Assembly: GCA_963836195.1 (NCBI GenBank)
Contig: CAWIIX010000033.1
Span: 124,001 to 188,000 of the forward strand
Length of the DNA stretch: 64,000 nt
Source: Trebonia sp963836195
Lineage (GTDB): Bacteria; Actinomycetota; Actinomycetes; Streptosporangiales; Streptosporangiaceae
Direction of reading: 5' to 3'
Shown here: in pieces, positions 1 to 8,235 of the stretch
Numbering within the stretch: position 1 is the first letter of the stretch
Layout of the letters: each line of letters opens with the position of its first letter
Notes under the pieces: generated by a model
What the model was told of the DNA's origin: nothing
Database searches by the model: none
Seen by the model: only the letters and a program-made list of their open reading frames with translations
Made by a program: the position numbers and the translations under genes

Positions 1-781
1 GCACGTGCGGGCTGAGCTGCTTGAGGTACTGCATCAGGTAGGCGTTGACGCGGAACGCCTCGGAGTCGATGATGACCCCGGCCGCCTCGAGCAGCTCGCC
101 GACGTCGAGGGCGGGCAGCGGTGTCACCGCGACCCCGGCCGCGCGCAGGGCCTGGTCGACCGCGGCGTCCACGGCCGGGTCGACCCCGCCGTCCAGGCCG
201 ACCGCGGCCAGGCGGCCCGCCACCAGGGCGGCGGGCGCGGCCGGGGTCGTGAAGGTGGGCTCGAGCAGCCGCATCCCGAGCACGACGGCGGCCATGTCGG
301 CGCCCAGGGCACCGACGGTGTCCAGCGAGGGGGCGAGCGGGTAGACGCCCTTGACCGAGATCCGGCCGTACGCGGTCTTCAGCCCGGTGATCCCGCAGCA
401 GGCGGCCGGGATGCGGACCGACCCGCCGGTGTCGGTGCCGAAGCCGACGTCGGCCTCCCCGGTCGCGACCGCCACCGCCGACCCGGACGACGACCCGCCC
501 GGCAGCCGCCGGGGATCGCGCGGGTTCACCGGGGTGCCCGACCAGTGGTTCACCCCGTTGGCCGACCAGCACAGCTCGGTCAGCCCGGTCTTGCCGACGA
601 TCCGCGCGCCGCCCTCGCGAGCGGACGCGACCACCGCCGCGTCGATCTCGGCGGGCTCGGCCATCTCGGCCACGACGGGACACCCCGCCGTGGTCGGCAC
701 ACCCGCCACGTCGATGCAGTCCTTCACCGCGAGCCGCGGGCCCTGACCGTCGTTGGCCAGGCGCAGCACCCAGGTACCCAT
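1..781 (-). CDS. Amidase signature family protein (partial, C-terminus outside window)
   Basis: Translation from the ATG at 781 gives about 260 residues open to the window edge. It shows all the marks of the amidase signature family, which hydrolyses amide bonds with a Ser-cisSer-Lys triad. The N-terminal LAVKDCIDVAG carries the catalytic Lys near residue 19. The Gly/Ser-rich GGSSSGSAVAVATG supplies the cis-Ser, and GTDTGGSVRIPA supplies the nucleophile Ser. The substrate cannot be told from sequence: GatA and small-amide hydrolases share these motifs. No gatC or gatB lies beside it, so a stand-alone amidase is more likely than a Glu-tRNA amidotransferase subunit. The start is unusually close to the catalytic Lys. 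Confidence 0.88.
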   Translation of the reverse strand, partial: MGTWVLRLANDGQGPRLAVKDCIDVAGVPTTAGCPVVAEMAEPAEIDAAVVASAREGGARIVGKTGLTELCWSANGVNHWSGTPVNPRDPRRLPGGSSSGSAVAVATGEADVGFGTDTGGSVRIPAACCGITGLKTAYGRISVKGVYPLAPSLDTVGALGADMAAVVLGMRLLEPTFTTPAAPAALVAGRLAAVGLDGGVDPAVDAAVDQALRAAGVAVTPLPALDVGELLEAAGVIIDSEAFRVNAYLMQYLKQLSPHV

Positions 782-1005
782 CTATCCATCATCGCCCGAT
801 TAGCCGAAAAGGCGACGCGCCGGAGCAACGGAATTCGACAACTGTGATTGGCGTTGTGCCCGGTCGGCGGCCGGCCGGCCGCCCATACCGGGTCATAGCG
901 ATGGCCGGCCACCCCCGCCAGCCGCCCAAGGCCAGCCACCCAAGGCAGCGACCGATCACCCCCACCGCCACCGCAACGCCGCAGGCTGCCGCTAAGCTGT
1001 CCGTT

Positions 1006-1392
1006 ATGCGTTCGGCCAGGGTAGCGGTGGTGCTCGACGTCTGCTGCGTGCTCATCTTCGTGATCATCGGCCGGGCCAGCCACACCAAGGGCGAGACCCT
1101 GGCCGGCATCGCCTCCACCTCCTGGCCGTTCCTGGCCGGGCTCGGCGTCGGCTGGCTGGCGGCGCGCGGCTGGCGTCGCCCGCTGGCGATCCGCCCCGAG
1201 GGGCTGACGATCTGGCTGTGCACGGTGGCGCTGGGCATGGTCCTGCGGGTCGTCTCCGGCCAGGGCACCGCGGTCGCGTTCATCGCCGTCGCGCTCGTGT
1301 TCCTGGCCCTGTTCCTGCTCGGCTGGCGGCTGCTCGCCCGGCTGGCCGCGCTGGCAAAGCGGACCCAGGCGACCCACGCGGCCCGCCGCTAG
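1006..1392 (+). CDS. DUF3054 family membrane protein
   Basis: A 128-residue protein with about four hydrophobic helices: VAVVLDVCCVLIFVIIG, a central WPFLAGLGVGWLA helix, LTIWLCTVALGMVLRVV, and a C-terminal AFIAVALVFLALFLLGW. The GRASH and AWPFLxG-like patterns, length and topology match the actinobacterial DUF3054 family, whose role is unknown. I chose the ATG at 1006 because the open frame upstream is low-complexity Ala/Pro/Thr with no membrane character and the family normally starts just before the first helix. Its stop overlaps the 3' end of the convergent oxidoreductase gene by 4 nt. Confidence 0.8.
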   Translation: MRSARVAVVLDVCCVLIFVIIGRASHTKGETLAGIASTSWPFLAGLGVGWLAARGWRRPLAIRPEGLTIWLCTVALGMVLRVVSGQGTAVAFIAVALVFLALFLLGWRLLARLAALAKRTQATHAARR

Positions 1393-2342
1393 GCGGGTGC
1401 GTCCCCCAGGGCCGGGATGATCTCGCCCGCGATCAGCTCCAGGTGCTCGACGTTGTCATGCAGCGGGGTGAAGAGGATCATCTCCGCCCCCGCCTCGATC
1501 ACCGCCCGGACGCCGTCCACGCACTCCGCGACCGTGCCCGCCACCGCCGCCGCCTCGATCGCGGGCACCCGGGCCCCGTAGACGGCGGCAAGCGCGTCGT
1601 TCATCCGGTCCCGCGCCCGCTCGCCCGACGACCGGTCGACCCCGAGGTACACCCGCTTGGCGATCGGGAACTCGCCCGGCCCGAACCCGACCGACCGACC
1701 GCCGAAATCCTCCGCCAGCGTCGAGCGGACCACCGAGACCTGCGACGCGAACGCGGACGTGGCCGAGGACCCGGCGCCGAAGAACCCGTCGCACAACCCC
1801 ACCCCGCGCCGCACCGCACTCGGCGCGGACCCGCCGAACCAGAGCCGCGGATAGGGCTTCTGATACGGCTTGGGCTCCATGGCGGCGTCCTTGAGCTGCC
1901 AGAACTCGCCGTCGAAGGTCACCGACGGCTCCGTCCAGAGCGCCTTCATCAGCGCCACTCCCTCGGTGAAGCGCGGCAGCCAGCGCTCGGCCGACATCCC
2001 GAACGCGGCGAACGGCCGCCGCGGCCCGCCGGACCCGATCCCGACCTCCAGCCGGCCGCCCGACAGCTGGTCGAGCGACGCCAGCGCCTTGGCCAGGTGG
2101 GCCGGGGTGTGCAGGGTGGTCACGAACACGGTGCAGCCGAGCCGCAACGTCGACGTGCACGCCGCCGCGTACGTCATGACCTCAAGCGGCGCCAGCTGCG
2201 GGGCGGCGCCGAGCACCATCTCCTGCGTCCACGCGCTGTCGAAGACCCCGAGTTCCTCGGCCCGCGCGAGATACGACGTGAAGTCCGAGGGGGAGAACGA
2301 TCCGTCCGGGTAGAGCTGCGGAATTCCAATCGCGAACCTCAT
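1389..2342 (-). CDS. LLM class F420-dependent (or FMN) oxidoreductase
   Basis: This 317-residue protein has the bacterial luciferase-like monooxygenase fold. It begins MRFAIGIPQLYPDGSF, then SAWTQEMVLGAAPQLAPLEVMTYAA and RLGCTVFVTTLHTPAHLAKALASLDQLSGGRLEVGIGSG, the classic strand/loop that binds the flavin or deazaflavin. In actinomycetes this subgroup generally uses coenzyme F420, but cofactor and substrate are inferred from family only. It is a single gene, convergent with the DUF3054 gene (4-nt overlap) and divergent from citrate synthase, so 2343-2569 must hold promoters for both. Confidence 0.88.
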   Translation of the reverse strand: MRFAIGIPQLYPDGSFSPSDFTSYLARAEELGVFDSAWTQEMVLGAAPQLAPLEVMTYAAACTSTLRLGCTVFVTTLHTPAHLAKALASLDQLSGGRLEVGIGSGGPRRPFAAFGMSAERWLPRFTEGVALMKALWTEPSVTFDGEFWQLKDAAMEPKPYQKPYPRLWFGGSAPSAVRRGVGLCDGFFGAGSSATSAFASQVSVVRSTLAEDFGGRSVGFGPGEFPIAKRVYLGVDRSSGERARDRMNDALAAVYGARVPAIEAAAVAGTVAECVDGVRAVIEAGAEMILFTPLHDNVEHLELIAGEIIPALGDAPA

Positions 2343-2569
2343 GCCAGCATCCTAGGCCGGGCCCCGGCGGGGCCGCCGAAGGCGGGGCCCCCGGATGCCC
2401 GGAGTCAGAGTGTGATCGTTGTCCTACGTCCTCCTGGTTTCACCGATGCATGCAGGAGACTAGCGTTTGGGTATAGACCTCTGGACCCCAACGGGGCGGT
2501 GCCACGGCCGGCGATCCCAGCCGTACATCCATGTACGCGTCCCGTAACAGAACGTGAAAGGGACCGCGA

Positions 2570-3877
2570 ATGCCTGAAGCATCGGTCGCCAATAGCAAAG
2601 TCGCGCTGCACTACAACGACAGCGCTGAGCTTGACCTGCCCGTCAAGCACGCCACCGAGGGATCCGACGGGATCGAGGTGACGAAGGTGCTGTCGACGAC
2701 CGGCATGGTCACCCTCGACCCCGGCTTCGTCAACACCGCCGCCTGTTCCTCGGACATCACCTACATCGACGGCGACGCCGGGATCCTGCGCTACCGGGGC
2801 TACCCGATCGAGCAGCTGGCCGAGAAGTCGAGCTTCCTCGAGGTTAGCTACCTGCTGTTCTACGGGGCCCTGCCCACCGCCGACGAGCTGGCCGACTTCA
2901 CCGAGAAGGTCACCCACCACACGCTGCTCGACGAGGACTTCAAGACGTTCTTCAGCGCCTTCCCGCGCACCGCGCACCCGATGGCGGTGCTGTCGTCGGC
3001 GGTGTCGGCGCTGTCCAGCTTCTACCCGGGTCACCTGGACCCGCACAACGACGCGGACGTCGACCTGTCCATGATCCGGCTGCTGGCGAAGCTGCCGACG
3101 CTGGGCGCGTACTTCTACAAGCGCTCGATCGGCCAGCCGTACCTGTACCCGGACAACTCGCTCACGCTGACGGAGAACTTCCTGCGGATGACCTTCGGCC
3201 TCCCGGTCGAGGACTACCAGGTCGACCCGGAGGTCGCCAAGGCCCTGGACATGCTGTTCGTGCTGCACGCCGACCACGAGCAGAACTGCTCCACCTCGAC
3301 CGTGCGCGTGGTCGGCTCGAGCGAGGCGAACGTGTTCGCCAGCATCTCGGCCGGGGTGCACGCGCTGTCCGGCCCGCTCCACGGCGGCGCCAACGCGGCC
3401 GTCCTCGACATGCTCGAGGACATCCGCGAGCAGGGCGGGGACGTGAGCTCGTACGTCGCCCGGGTGAAGAACAAGGAAGCCGGCGTCAAGCTGATGGGCT
3501 TCGGCCACCGGGTCTACAAGAACTACGACCCGCGCGCCCGCATCGTCAAGGCCGCCGCCGACCGGCTGCTGCCCAAGCTCGCGCCGAACGACCACCTGCT
3601 CGACCTGGCCATGCAGCTCGAGGAAGTGGCGCTGAAGGACGACTACTTCATCAGCCGCAAGCTGTACCCGAACGTCGACTTCTACACCGGCCTGATCTAC
3701 CGCGCGATGGGCTTCCCGACCGACATGTTCACCGTGCTGTTCGCGATCGGCCGCCTGCCCGGCTGGCTCGCGCACTACAAGGAGATGCTGCACGACCCGG
3801 CGACCAAGATCGCCCGCCCGCGTCAGGTCTACACCGGCCCGGTCGAGCGCGACTTCGTCGCCATGGAGAAGCGCTAG
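2570..3877 (+). CDS. gltA: Citrate synthase (type II)
   Basis: This 435-residue enzyme condenses oxaloacetate and acetyl-CoA into citrate, the entry step of the TCA cycle. The catalytic triad is visible: His271 in GPLHGGAN, His313 in GFGHRVYKN and Asp370 in YPNVDFYTG. The N-terminal small beta domain (residues about 35-75, with GDAGILRYRGYPIEQLAE) is typical of the longer hexameric bacterial type. A purine-rich GAAAGGGA lies about 5-12 nt before the ATG. It is monocistronic and is followed by a long imperfect hairpin at 3912-3974. Confidence 0.97.
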   Translation: MPEASVANSKVALHYNDSAELDLPVKHATEGSDGIEVTKVLSTTGMVTLDPGFVNTAACSSDITYIDGDAGILRYRGYPIEQLAEKSSFLEVSYLLFYGALPTADELADFTEKVTHHTLLDEDFKTFFSAFPRTAHPMAVLSSAVSALSSFYPGHLDPHNDADVDLSMIRLLAKLPTLGAYFYKRSIGQPYLYPDNSLTLTENFLRMTFGLPVEDYQVDPEVAKALDMLFVLHADHEQNCSTSTVRVVGSSEANVFASISAGVHALSGPLHGGANAAVLDMLEDIREQGGDVSSYVARVKNKEAGVKLMGFGHRVYKNYDPRARIVKAAADRLLPKLAPNDHLLDLAMQLEEVALKDDYFISRKLYPNVDFYTGLIYRAMGFPTDMFTVLFAIGRLPGWLAHYKEMLHDPATKIARPRQVYTGPVERDFVAMEKR

Positions 3878-3911
3878 GCGCTCCCGGGCAAGCCGCCCGG
3901 ACCCCGACGAG

Positions 3912-3974
3912 GAACCCCGCGACCGTTCGGACAAGCGATTTTGATCTTCGCTTTTCCGGACGTCGGCGGGGTTC
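3912..3974. terminator. Long compound hairpin after citrate synthase
   Basis: Outer arms GAACCCCGC (3912-3920) and GCGGGGTTC (3966-3974) pair perfectly. The middle (GACCGTTCGGA against TCCGGACGTC) pairs imperfectly, and inner arms AAGCGA (3933-3938) and TCGCTT (3948-3953) close a loop. There is no downstream T-run, so it may be an intrinsic terminator of the GC-rich type or a 3' stabilising structure. Confidence 0.55.
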
Positions 3975-4018
3975 TCGCGTTCAAAATCAAGATCAAGATC
4001 GCCACACCCAGTTTCCCT

Positions 4019-4029
4019 AACGGACCGTT
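4019..4029 (+). repeat. AACGGACCGTT palindromic intergenic motif, copy 1
   Basis: A perfect palindrome around a central A, about 50 nt before the DedA-like start. Related copies lie at 12584, 16311, 24245, 42964, 44923, 51502 and 63023, nearly always outside genes. It could be an operator or a piece of a dispersed repeat. Confidence 0.5.
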
Positions 4030-4079
4030 GCGCTGCCTGGCCCGGCCCACTACCCCCGATCAGCGGATAACGTGAGGCC

Positions 4080-4904
4080 GTGAGCGAGGAGCCGACAGCG
4101 GCGGCGGAGGTGTCGGCCCACCCGGCCGACCGGACCGCCACCGCGCCAGAAGCAACGCACGCCAGCGACGCCGCCCGGGCCGGTGAACCGGCTCAGCCCG
4201 GCGACCCGGCCGCCGAGGACGAGGATCCGGTCAAGGCCAAGGACCCGTGGGCCAACGCGAACCTGCCCTGGCAGGGCAGGCCGCGCCGGGTGGACATCCT
4301 CTGCTGGGGCGCGATCACGCTCAGCGGGATCTACTACCTGTGCCTGCTGCCGTTCCGCGCCAGCCTGGTCGGCACCCACCCGCTCGTCTCGGTGGTGCTG
4401 AACGGCTCCTCCGAGGCGATCGTGTCGGCCGCCGCGTTCGCCAGCAAGGGGCACGGCTCGCTGGCGGTGCTGCTGATCCTCGGGGTCATCGGCACGATGA
4501 AGTTCGACATCATCTACTGGTGGGCCGGCCGGCTCTGGGGCGAGCGGGTCATCCAGCTCTTCTCCGGCCGGGGCAAGCGGAGCCAGAAGTTCGTCGCCCG
4601 GGTCAACCGCTCTGGCCGCTGGCTGACCTGGCCCGCGGTCGTGCTGTCGCCGTTCCTGCCGATCCCGAACGCGCTCGTCTACGCGGCGGCGGGCTGGACC
4701 GGGATGAGCTGGGTGACATTCCTCATCCTGGACGCGATCGGCTCGCTGGGCTTGGTCGGCCTGCTGGCGGGCCTGGGGTGGGCGCTGGGGCAGAGCGCGA
4801 TCAACGTGGCGCAGGAAATATCCAAGTACGGGCTGTGGGTCACGATCGCCATCGTGGTGCTTGTGGTGGCCGCACAAATGCGGAGTGCAAAAGCACGGAG
4901 CTAG
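4080..4904 (+). CDS. DedA/VTT-domain-like membrane protein
   Basis: A 274-residue protein from a GTG start. Residues 1-65 are a disordered, Ala/Pro/Glu-rich cytoplasmic segment. The rest is a membrane domain with a first helix near RVDILCWGAITLSGIYYLCLL, a re-entrant-like region GTMKFDIIYWWAGRLWGERV, and ARVNRSGRWLTWPAVVLSPFLPIPNALVYAAAGW, which resembles the conserved Arg/Pro half-hairpin of DedA (SNARE-associated/VTT) proteins. Such proteins are linked to lipid scrambling and membrane homeostasis; the substrate here is unknown. It stands alone, and a 12-bp palindrome follows 14 nt after the stop. Confidence 0.72.
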   Translation: MSEEPTAAAEVSAHPADRTATAPEATHASDAARAGEPAQPGDPAAEDEDPVKAKDPWANANLPWQGRPRRVDILCWGAITLSGIYYLCLLPFRASLVGTHPLVSVVLNGSSEAIVSAAAFASKGHGSLAVLLILGVIGTMKFDIIYWWAGRLWGERVIQLFSGRGKRSQKFVARVNRSGRWLTWPAVVLSPFLPIPNALVYAAAGWTGMSWVTFLILDAIGSLGLVGLLAGLGWALGQSAINVAQEISKYGLWVTIAIVVLVVAAQMRSAKARS

Positions 4905-4917
4905 ATGCACGGCAAAA

Positions 4918-4929
4918 TGCACGTGCATC
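4918..4929. promoter_or_regulatory. Perfect 12-bp palindrome ATGCACGTGCAT
   Basis: This lies in the 109-nt gap between the DedA-like gene and the ATP-binding protein, 85 nt before the latter's ATG. A second AGATGCAC half-site ends at 4911. It is a plausible operator for a dimeric repressor; alternatively it is part of a 3' hairpin (AGATGCAC at about 4904-4911 with GTGCATCT at 4924-4931). Confidence 0.35.
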
Positions 4930-5013
4930 TGGCCTTGCGGCTGCATGAGCTTTGCGGCAAGATGTGTAGCGCGTCGATCACCCGGACGGCGCTGGACGCT
5001 CCTCGGGGTTGCC

Positions 5014-5562
5014 ATGAGCTTGACCCAGCTGCCCACCCGCTCGCGCATACACGCTGCCGCAGGCGAGCCGCGACAGGTCGCATCACGACCTGAGCTGACC
5101 GCCAGAAGGCCGCGGATGATGCGGATGCCAGCGGACTGGTGGGACTCGCCGACCGCGGTCGGCTGCCCGCTCTCGCGCGGACCGCAGTCCGCCCGCGCGG
5201 CCCGTCGCCTGACCAGATCGACCTTGCGCGACTGGGGGCTGGCCTTCCTGGCCGAGGACGCCGAGGCGATCGTGGGCGAGTTCGTGGCTAACGCGGTCAC
5301 CCACGCGGCCGCCATGGCCCCCGTGCCGACCCAGCGCAGGCAGTCGCCCGACGGTCTGGGGCTGCGGCTGCTGCGCCGTAACGGCGAGGTGATCTGCGCC
5401 GTGCTCGACCCGAGCGACTCGGCGCCCGTGCTCAAGGCGCCGGCCACGGTCGAGGAGTCGGGCCGCGGGCTGCAGATGGTGGACGCGCTGAGCGACGTCT
5501 GGGGCTGGTCCCCGGTTGCCGGCCGAGGCAAGGCCGTCTGGGCGGTGCTGTTCTGCGCCTGA
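5014..5562 (+). CDS. ATP-binding regulatory protein (RsbW-like HATPase)
   Basis: The 182-residue product has an HATPase_c_2 core. ARAARRLTRSTLRDWGL is the helix before the ATP site, and AEAIVGEFVANAVTHAA is the N-box with the metal-binding Asn. DPSDSAPV fits the G1 region, and ESGRGLQMVDALSDVWGW is the glycine box. This is the family of anti-sigma kinase-like regulators abundant in Streptomyces; whether it phosphorylates an anti-anti-sigma factor is unknown, and no partner gene is adjacent. I chose the ATG at 5014 because the open frame upstream is Cys-rich and unlike the family. A strong hairpin terminator follows at 5583. Confidence 0.8.
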   Translation: MSLTQLPTRSRIHAAAGEPRQVASRPELTARRPRMMRMPADWWDSPTAVGCPLSRGPQSARAARRLTRSTLRDWGLAFLAEDAEAIVGEFVANAVTHAAAMAPVPTQRRQSPDGLGLRLLRRNGEVICAVLDPSDSAPVLKAPATVEESGRGLQMVDALSDVWGWSPVAGRGKAVWAVLFCA

Positions 5563-5582
5563 CGCGCGCGCATGGACCCGCG

Positions 5583-5635
5583 CTAGCCGCCTGACCCGAC
5601 CCACGCAGGAGGGGGGTGCCGGGCCAGGCGGCTAG
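5583..5635. terminator. Hairpin terminator after the ATP-binding protein
   Basis: CTAGCCGCCTGACCCG (5583-5598) pairs with CGGGCCAGGCGGCTAG (5620-5635) with one mismatch, giving a roughly 15-bp stem with a G-rich loop. No T-tract follows. Confidence 0.6.
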
Positions 5636-5708
5636 TGAGCGGTCAACGGTGTTACCCTCGCTTGACGCGGCAGCATGACGCTGCCAGGGAGACGGGAGGC
5701 GCGGCACG

Positions 5709-5918
5709 ATGCCCTGGACGTGGCGGTACGAGAAGACCGACGGCGCGGTGGTGGGCGGCGCGAGCCAGCAGGAGACGATCTTCGCCAGCCAGGGGGACGC
5801 GGAGAGCTGGCTGGGCGAGAACTGGCACGAGCTCGTCGACGGCGGGGTGGATCAGGTCACCCTGTTCGACGACACCCGCAAGGAGTACGGCCCGATGTCC
5901 CTCCACCCCGAGGGCTGA
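5709..5918 (+). CDS. Small conserved hypothetical protein
   Basis: A 69-residue acidic protein (MPWTWRYEKTDG... ending SLHPEG) with no membrane segment or known motif. The SQQETIFASQGDAESWLGENW stretch and the Trp-rich N-terminus look like a small actinobacterial conserved family. A GGGAGG Shine-Dalgarno ending 10 nt upstream of the ATG supports translation. Codon use matches the neighbours. It stands alone between a terminator hairpin and a convergent DUF3043 gene. Function not recognised. Confidence 0.68.
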   Translation: MPWTWRYEKTDGAVVGGASQQETIFASQGDAESWLGENWHELVDGGVDQVTLFDDTRKEYGPMSLHPEG

Positions 5919-5969
5919 GGACAGGCGGCAGGACCCGGTGGGCCCGCTCGGGCCGCCCGGGCCGGCGGC

Positions 5970-6635
5970 CTAGAACGGGTCGCCGGGCTTGATCCTCGGC
6001 GCCGGGTTGCGGAAGCGCCGCAGCTGCAGCGCGCGCATGATCGCGTAGAACGTCAGGCCGCGGGTCGACTCGCCCGGCAGCCGCTCCTTCGCCAGCTTGG
6101 CGATCGAACGGCGCAGCAGCAGGGCGTCCACGATGATGACCGCGATGATCGCCAGCAGCAGGAACTGCAGGTCGCTGTTGAGCGCCTTGTGCGCCTTGCC
6201 CGCCACCAGCGCGACGACCAGGACGATGAGCGCGTACATGTAAAACTCGGCCGGCCGCCGGTGCGCGTCGACGTAGTCGCGGGCGAGCTTCTTCATCGGC
6301 CCGCGATCGCGGGGCTGCAGCGCCCACTCCTCGCCCCGCCGCATCGCCTGCAGCTGCCGGTCGCGGTCGGACCTGGCCACCGCCCGCGCCTTGGTCTTCT
6401 CCTCCGGCGTGAGCTTGCGCCCCGGAGTGGCCGACGGGGCCGGGCCGCGGCCGCTGGTCTTGGACCCGGTGATGGACCGGTACCGGTTGGCCTCGGCCGC
6501 GCTGCGCTTGGGCGTCGGCCGGCCCTTGCCCGTCTGCGCGGGCGGCTTGCTCTTGGCCGGGGCTTCCGGGGCTTGCGCGGGCTGGGAACCCTGGGCCTGG
6601 CCTTCGGTCGCGCCGGCGCTGCTACGTCGGAACAC
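5970..6635 (-). CDS. DUF3043 family membrane protein
   Basis: About 221 residues from a GTG at 6635 (frame open to 6707). The first 90 residues are low-complexity Ala/Pro/Lys with basic patches. DRDRQLQAMRRGEEWALQPRDRGPMKKLARDYVDAHRR is the conserved pre-membrane segment of DUF3043 proteins. Two helices follow, FYMYALIVLVVALVAG and LQFLLLAIIAVIIVDALLL, then a basic tail ending PRIKPGDPF. The GTG at 6635 gives the VFRRSS start usual for this family; GTG 6641 is an alternative. It is divergent from the PspA module. Function unknown. Confidence 0.75.
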   Translation of the reverse strand: MFRRSSAGATEGQAQGSQPAQAPEAPAKSKPPAQTGKGRPTPKRSAAEANRYRSITGSKTSGRGPAPSATPGRKLTPEEKTKARAVARSDRDRQLQAMRRGEEWALQPRDRGPMKKLARDYVDAHRRPAEFYMYALIVLVVALVAGKAHKALNSDLQFLLLAIIAVIIVDALLLRRSIAKLAKERLPGESTRGLTFYAIMRALQLRRFRNPAPRIKPGDPF

Positions 6636-6781
6636 GCGCACAGCATAACGGCTGCTGGGCTCCGCTCGGAGCAGCCCTGCCCGGGTTCGCCCGCGTTTGG
6701 CCGGCATTGGTGTGCTCCGGCTCGCCCGGTTCGTTATTACCCCGAGCCGAACCGGGGATACAGACAGGTATAAGTGGCTAC

Positions 6782-6795
6782 CGCTCGCAGCAGCG
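6782..6795. promoter_or_regulatory. Inverted repeat CGCT-N6-AGCG upstream of pspA
   Basis: CGCT (6782-6785) and AGCG (6792-6795) form an inverted repeat about 110 nt before the PspA start. A direct repeat TTAGCCGKCG follows at about 6813-6840. In mycobacteria the psp genes are controlled by ClgR, which binds CGC/GCG inverted half-sites, so this is a possible but unproven operator. Confidence 0.25.
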
Positions 6796-6903
6796 CGTAG
6801 GGTTGATTGCGGTTAGCCGGCGGCAAAATTTAGCCGTCGCCTGGTGGCTCTGTGGCCGCTCGGTGGCGGCGCTCAGGTGCAAATGAAGGGGACGGCCGCG
6901 TCT

Positions 6904-7704
6904 ATGAGCGTGATGAAGCGAGTCTCGCTGATATTCCGGGCCAAGGCCGACAAGGCGCTGGACCGGATGGAAGACCCTCGCGAGACCCTGGACTACTCGT
7001 ACAAGCAGCAGGTGGAGATGCTGACCCGGGTACGACGCGGTGTCGCGGACGTCGCCACCTCGCGCAAGCGGGTTGAGCTGCAGATGACCTCGCTGCAGAA
7101 AGAGATCGCCAAGCGCACCACCCAGGCCAAGACGGCGCTCGAGCAGGGCCGCGAGGACCTGGCCAGGGCGGCGCTGCAGGCCCGGGGGCAGCTGGAGCAG
7201 CAGTACGACGATCTGCAGGGCCAGTACACCCAGCTGCAGGACCAAGAGGAGAAGCTGACCCTCGCCTCGCAGCGGCTCGACGCCAAGGTGCAGGCCTTCC
7301 GTACCAGGAAGGAGACCATCAAGGCGACGTACACCGCCGCCGAGGCGCAGACCCGCATCAACGAGGCCTTCTCCGGTATCTCGGAGGACATGGGCGACGT
7401 CGGCCTGGCCATCCAGCGGGCCGAGGACAAGACCGCGCAGATGCAGGCGCGGGCGGGCGCGATCGACGAGCTGCTCGCCTCCGGCGCGCTCGAGGACCAC
7501 GTGAGCGGCGGCAACGACTACATCCAGGCCGAACTGGACAAGCTCGGCGCCACGGCCGGCGTCGACGACCAGCTCGCCGCGATGAAGCGCGAGATCGCCA
7601 ACAACGCCCCCCGGCAGATCGAGGCCAACGGCGACGGCGGCGAGTCGACGCCGGCCGACGACGTGCCGGCCGCGCAACAGCCGCAGGCGGGTGATGGCGC
7701 GTGA
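6904..7704 (+). CDS. pspA: PspA/IM30 family protein
   Basis: A 266-residue, almost wholly coiled-coil protein. The N-terminal amphipathic helix MSVMKRVSLIFRAKADKALD is followed by RMEDPRETLDYSYKQQ, the PspA/IM30 signature, then long charged helices (ELQMTSLQKEIAKRTTQAKT...), and an acidic Ala/Pro tail replaces the Vipp1-type helix. PspA proteins are ESCRT-III relatives that oligomerise on stressed membranes. I chose the ATG at 6904 because the family starts just before the amphipathic helix, although the GAAGGGGA sequence is rather far upstream (14 nt). The stop overlaps the next start (GTGA), so it is coupled to pspAA. Confidence 0.93.
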   Translation: MSVMKRVSLIFRAKADKALDRMEDPRETLDYSYKQQVEMLTRVRRGVADVATSRKRVELQMTSLQKEIAKRTTQAKTALEQGREDLARAALQARGQLEQQYDDLQGQYTQLQDQEEKLTLASQRLDAKVQAFRTRKETIKATYTAAEAQTRINEAFSGISEDMGDVGLAIQRAEDKTAQMQARAGAIDELLASGALEDHVSGGNDYIQAELDKLGATAGVDDQLAAMKREIANNAPRQIEANGDGGESTPADDVPAAQQPQAGDGA

Positions 7705-7991
7705 TCGTCAGAATCCTCGGCGAGGGGCAGTTCCGGCTCGACGACGACTCGTCGGCCAAGCTGACGGTGCTGGACAAGGACGTCGACGCGGCCGTCCACG
7801 CCGGGGACGAGGCCGTGTTCAAGATGGCGCTCGGCGCGGCCGTGAAGCTCGTCCGCGAGGCCGGCCTGCCGGTCCCGGACGACGAGTTCGTGACCGCCGA
7901 CTACATCCTGCCGTTCTCCGACGCCACCATCGACGAGGTCCGCAAGCTGCTGACCGACGGGACGATCCACGGCGACCCGCTCGCGCCGTAG
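7701..7991 (+). CDS. pspAA: PspA-associated protein PspAA
   Basis: A 96-residue protein starting at a GTG that overlaps the pspA stop. It begins MIVRILGEGQFRLDDDSSAKLTVLDKDVDAAVHAGDEAVFKMALGAAVKLV and ends in an acidic helix. This is the short acidic domain that accompanies PspA in actinobacteria and has been named PspAA in comparative work on psp systems. Its biochemical role is unknown; it is thought to act with PspA at the membrane. The translational overlap implies near-equal expression. It is followed by a 19-bp hairpin that separates it from the htpX-pspAB pair. Confidence 0.82.
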   Translation: MIVRILGEGQFRLDDDSSAKLTVLDKDVDAAVHAGDEAVFKMALGAAVKLVREAGLPVPDDEFVTADYILPFSDATIDEVRKLLTDGTIHGDPLAP

Positions 7992-8049
7992 CCCGGCCGG
8001 GCCCGCCGGCTCGCACGTCCCGTCCGCCATGCGTCGACACCTTGCCGAT

Positions 8050-8103
8050 CCGCGATCGTTGCGTCCACGCGCGGCCGCTTCGCCGTGGGCGCAACGATCG
8101 CGG
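8050..8103. terminator. 19-bp stem hairpin between pspAA and the M48 protease
   Basis: Arms 8050-8068 (begins CCGCGATCGTTGCG) and 8085-8103 (ends CGCAACGATCGCGG) pair over 19 bp with one G-T wobble. No T-run follows. It is a likely terminator or dispersed palindrome. The rest of 7992-8235 holds only a TTGACA-like hexamer at 8162-8167 and the GGAGGT ribosome site of the next gene. Confidence 0.55.
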
Positions 8104-8235
8104 TCGCTTTCAGCGCTCTCGGTGGAAGCGTTGAGCCTGCCCCGAGCGTTATTGAGATAGCTTGACACTGAAGGACCAGGCGGACCGGGACAAAAGCGAC
8201 CCGGGTGGAGGCCTGGCGGGATTCGGAGGTAGGTC

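Noticed and set aside
1218..2681. Long open frame (487 codons) on the plus strand
   Set aside because: Arg/Pro/Gly-rich translation antisense to the LLM oxidoreductase; no family resemblance. A GC-rich shadow frame.
2405..4141. 578-codon minus-strand frame
   Set aside because: It runs antisense through citrate synthase with shadow-type composition; citrate synthase is certain.
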